Shown in pieces: positions 62,002 to 64,000 of a DNA stretch of 64,000 bases. This DNA comes from Rhynchopus euleeides. Taxonomy: Eukaryota; Euglenozoa; Diplonemea; Diplonemida; Diplonemidae. Position numbers and translations under genes: made by a program. Within the stretch, counting starts at the first letter, position 1. Each line of letters begins with the position of its first letter. The stretch covers positions 1,178,001 through 1,242,000 of the forward strand of contig OY723242.1 of the NCBI GenBank assembly GCA_963210315.1, read 5' to 3'. The notes under the pieces are model-generated. The model worked only from the letters and a program-made list of their open reading frames with translations. It was not told the origin of the DNA and did not search any database.

Positions 62002-62770
62002 CCAGTAAAATTCCAAAATAAAACTTCGTCCACCTCACACGGGATCTGTGGACGAGAGCGAACGGCCTGCCCGGGTAGGTACATAAATGTTGCTGACTCT
62101 CTACATGGGAATATCATTGTATCTTTGACGCCACAATGCCCACGTTCACAGATGTGCCCTCCTCAGGTGAGGAGGACCAAGATTAGCACACACAACAAGA
62201 AGCTTGTCACAGTGAAAAAGATAGTTGGCAGCGCTTTGGGTAACAAACACAATCTGCCTTGCCTTGTTGCTATGAATGTGCGCACTTTCACACACCAACC
62301 TTCATTAGGCAACAAAGGGGGGCGATTATAGAAGCGGGGAGACGTTCCCGTTTCCGTATCCGTTTTCCGTCTTTTCGATTTCCGGAAGGAACCGGCTAGA
62401 CCACTGCGGTGCCAAAAGGAGGCGTCCCTCAGCACAACGGAACGGTTCCGTTTCCGTTTCCTTCTTCGATTTTTCGAAGAGGACGCGTTTCCTTCTCATC
62501 ATAGGTGAGGCCTCCCGTGCGTGCAAGGTGCAGGCCACCACCATGCAAAGGCCTGTTTCCGGTGCCCCCCCTTGTGACGACCACCCTTGAGACTTGCTCT
62601 TCCCCCCCTTATACGCAGCAGCCTACCAGCTTGCCAGCGGTCTGGACTGTGTGCGGACACAAGGCCCCCTCCCACCCATGCGGTGTCAGCCGCAGGAATA
62701 CCACCCTCCAGCGGGTACAGATAGTTCTTGGTGCAACCGGAGCACCCCCCCCCCCCCCCCACCCTCCTTT
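62002..62770. other. Spacer, no gene supported
   Basis: 62215-62250 recurs at 53022-53065. 62340-62400 and 62440-62495 are imperfect direct repeats of CGTTTCCGT/TTCGATTT blocks. 62740-62765 is a C tract. Confidence 0.45.
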
Positions 62771-62779
62771 GACGCGTAG

Positions 62780-63564
62780 CAGGCATGTCGCTAAGCGTCG
62801 ACCGTCGACCCAGTGATTTTGGGTTTCCCCCCCCATAAAAAAGCGTCGACCCAGCGTCGACCCAGTGGAACTGGGTTGCCATTCAAGCCTGGACCAAGCG
62901 TCAACCCATTCCGGGTCGACGCTAACCTAGCGTTGACCCGGTTCCACTGGGTCGACGCTCACCAAGCGTCGACCAAGCGTCAACCCACTTTCACTGGGTC
63001 GACGTCGAAGAGAGTATGGTTTTGCAGGAACAGATGCTCACTACCGTGGCCTCCGGCGGCTGGGGGGCTCCGCCCCCCAGACCCCCCTGTATAGCGTGTG
63101 CACACAGGTCAGGAATCCAACAGCTCCAGTAGCCTCAGGAGGACGCAGCCAACTCACACAGAATCTGTACGCCCACAATGAACAGATGTTCACTACCGTG
63201 GCCTCCGGCGGCTGGGGGGCTCCGACCCCCAGACCCCCCATCTCGCGTGCCCGTCTAGTAACCAAGTCCTTGCGCTTCAACGGCCGTGGCATATCAGGGG
63301 GTAAATCATGGTCCCGAAAGCCATTTTTTGGGTTTCTTCCGGCACCCGAGGATGGCGCGAGCGGGAGAGGAACCACGGAAGGAACCCAGCGCCTCACACC
63401 GTGCCCACCTAGCGGTCCACCGACGGGAAAATTAGGCAACAACACGAGCGCGCGCGAAGCGCGCGCGAGAAAAATTGACCCCTAGTGTTTCCCCCTGATC
63501 CCCCCCCAAAACAGGAGCGTCAACCCACCAAATCTCCATAATCGAAAAGTTAGCGACAGGCCTG
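62780..63564. mobile_element. Mutator-like non-autonomous element, copy 2 (9-bp target duplication)
   Basis: Ends CAGGCATGTCGCTAA (62780-62794) and TTAGCGACAGGCCTG (63550-63564); flanks are the 9-bp repeat GACGCGTAG (62771-62779, 63565-63573). It is the same family as 47327-48125, in the same orientation, about 90% identical; this copy has a shorter GCGTCGACC array and an extra insertion-like difference near 63090-63120. Confidence 0.8.
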
Positions 63565-63574
63565 GACGCGTAGT

Positions 63575-63730
63575 ACTGACAGACAACTGCTACACACCCT
63601 CCCATTGCGCATCGCACCACCCTGTGCAGCATGTCTGGTGTGGTGATTCCAAAAGGGGCGAACACTGCGATAAGGTGCTCTGGGAGACTTGCTTTTTTGC
63701 TTCACTCTCGACAATCAAACACCCCCCTCC
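63575..63730. repeat. Diverged repeat shared with 53535-53690
   Basis: Shares ACTGACAGACAACTGCTACA, the block around ATGTCTGGTGTGGTGA and CTCTCGACAATCAAA. It lies directly upstream of the last gene, so it may overlap that gene's promoter region. Confidence 0.6.
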
Positions 63731-63760
63731 TGCCAGGAGCCTGCGTCAAGGGACGGCCCC

Positions 63761-64000
63761 ATGAGCGGGGATGACGCCGCCACCGCCTACGCGGAGGTAC
63801 ACACGCTGCTCTGCCACGGCAGCGACACCATGTCGTGGGACGCGCTGTGGGAGAGCATCAACTTCCTCTCAGGCACACGCACCGCGAGGTCGCGCGGTCT
63901 GCGCGAGGAGGTGATGGAGCTGTCAGGCTGTGAGGAGGTCGGGCTGCAGCGCTACGCCTCAATCCTCGAGCTGATGCGCGAGAAGCACGGGCTCGGGTCG
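63761..64000 (+). CDS. N-terminal part of an unknown gene (3' partial)
   Basis: ATG at 63761 starts 80 open codons to the window edge (MSGDDAATAYAEVHTLLCHG...MSWDALWESINFLSGTRTAR...EVMELSGCEEVGLQRYASIL). Strong GC bias at third positions, no stop, acidic and helical composition. No family recognised. The preceding C-tract and dispersed repeat mean the transcription start cannot be placed. Confidence 0.6.
   Translation, partial: MSGDDAATAYAEVHTLLCHGSDTMSWDALWESINFLSGTRTARSRGLREEVMELSGCEEVGLQRYASILELMREKHGLGS

Overview
This is a GC-rich eukaryotic (protist) window. Two genes carry spliceosomal introns of the GT-AG type, there are interstitial TTAGGG-type repeats, and the gene content is eukaryotic: a Tiny-macrocysts (Tmc) type polytopic protein fused to a class III cyclase, HAMP-linked receptor cyclases, an OGFOD3-like 2-oxoglutarate dioxygenase, a SPRY/LamG protein and a DUF4116-repeat gene family. 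The exact host cannot be fixed from the sequence; a free-living heterotrophic flagellate or similar protist fits, and I do not claim a genus. One assembly gap (200 N) lies at 17004-17203.

Layout. 1-703: the 3' end of a two-exon coiled-coil gene. 2.15-4.70 kb: a nest of transposons (a short hairpin-rich repeat hit by a hAT-like element and by a tyrosine-recombinase element). 7.2-14.7 kb: a 2516-residue Tmc-type membrane protein ending in a cyclase domain. 17.4-19.6 kb: the SPRY/LamG protein. 22-38.5 kb: a tandem array of DUF4116-repeat genes (one whole, two interrupted, one scrambled fragment). It is hit by two copies of a ~525-bp element at the same codon position, by an 801-bp element and by a truncated Penelope-like element with an N-terminal GIY-YIG domain. 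39.1-40.25 kb: OGFOD3-like gene. 40.9-43.3 kb: decayed receptor-cyclase copy; its intact paralogue is at 54.2-56.5 kb. 43.7-48.1 kb: nested terminal-inverted-repeat (TIR) elements. 48.2-52.7 kb: a 4.5-kb structure bounded by inverted ends, holding an inverted telomere-like array, a GGTACCC satellite and a ~630-bp AT-rich palindrome. 57-63.6 kb: more TIR elements and segmental duplicates. A new gene starts at 63761 and leaves the window.

Coding density is low; most of the window is accessory DNA. Several insertions can be read exactly because an unoccupied copy of the target is present elsewhere in the same window. Those filled/empty pairs are the strongest evidence here. The common theme is short TIR elements whose ends hold C/G tracts, with several different target-duplication lengths (2, 4, 8, 9, 19 and 20 bp). 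The host signalling genes are all membrane proteins with cyclase domains in which the first metal-binding Asp is replaced.
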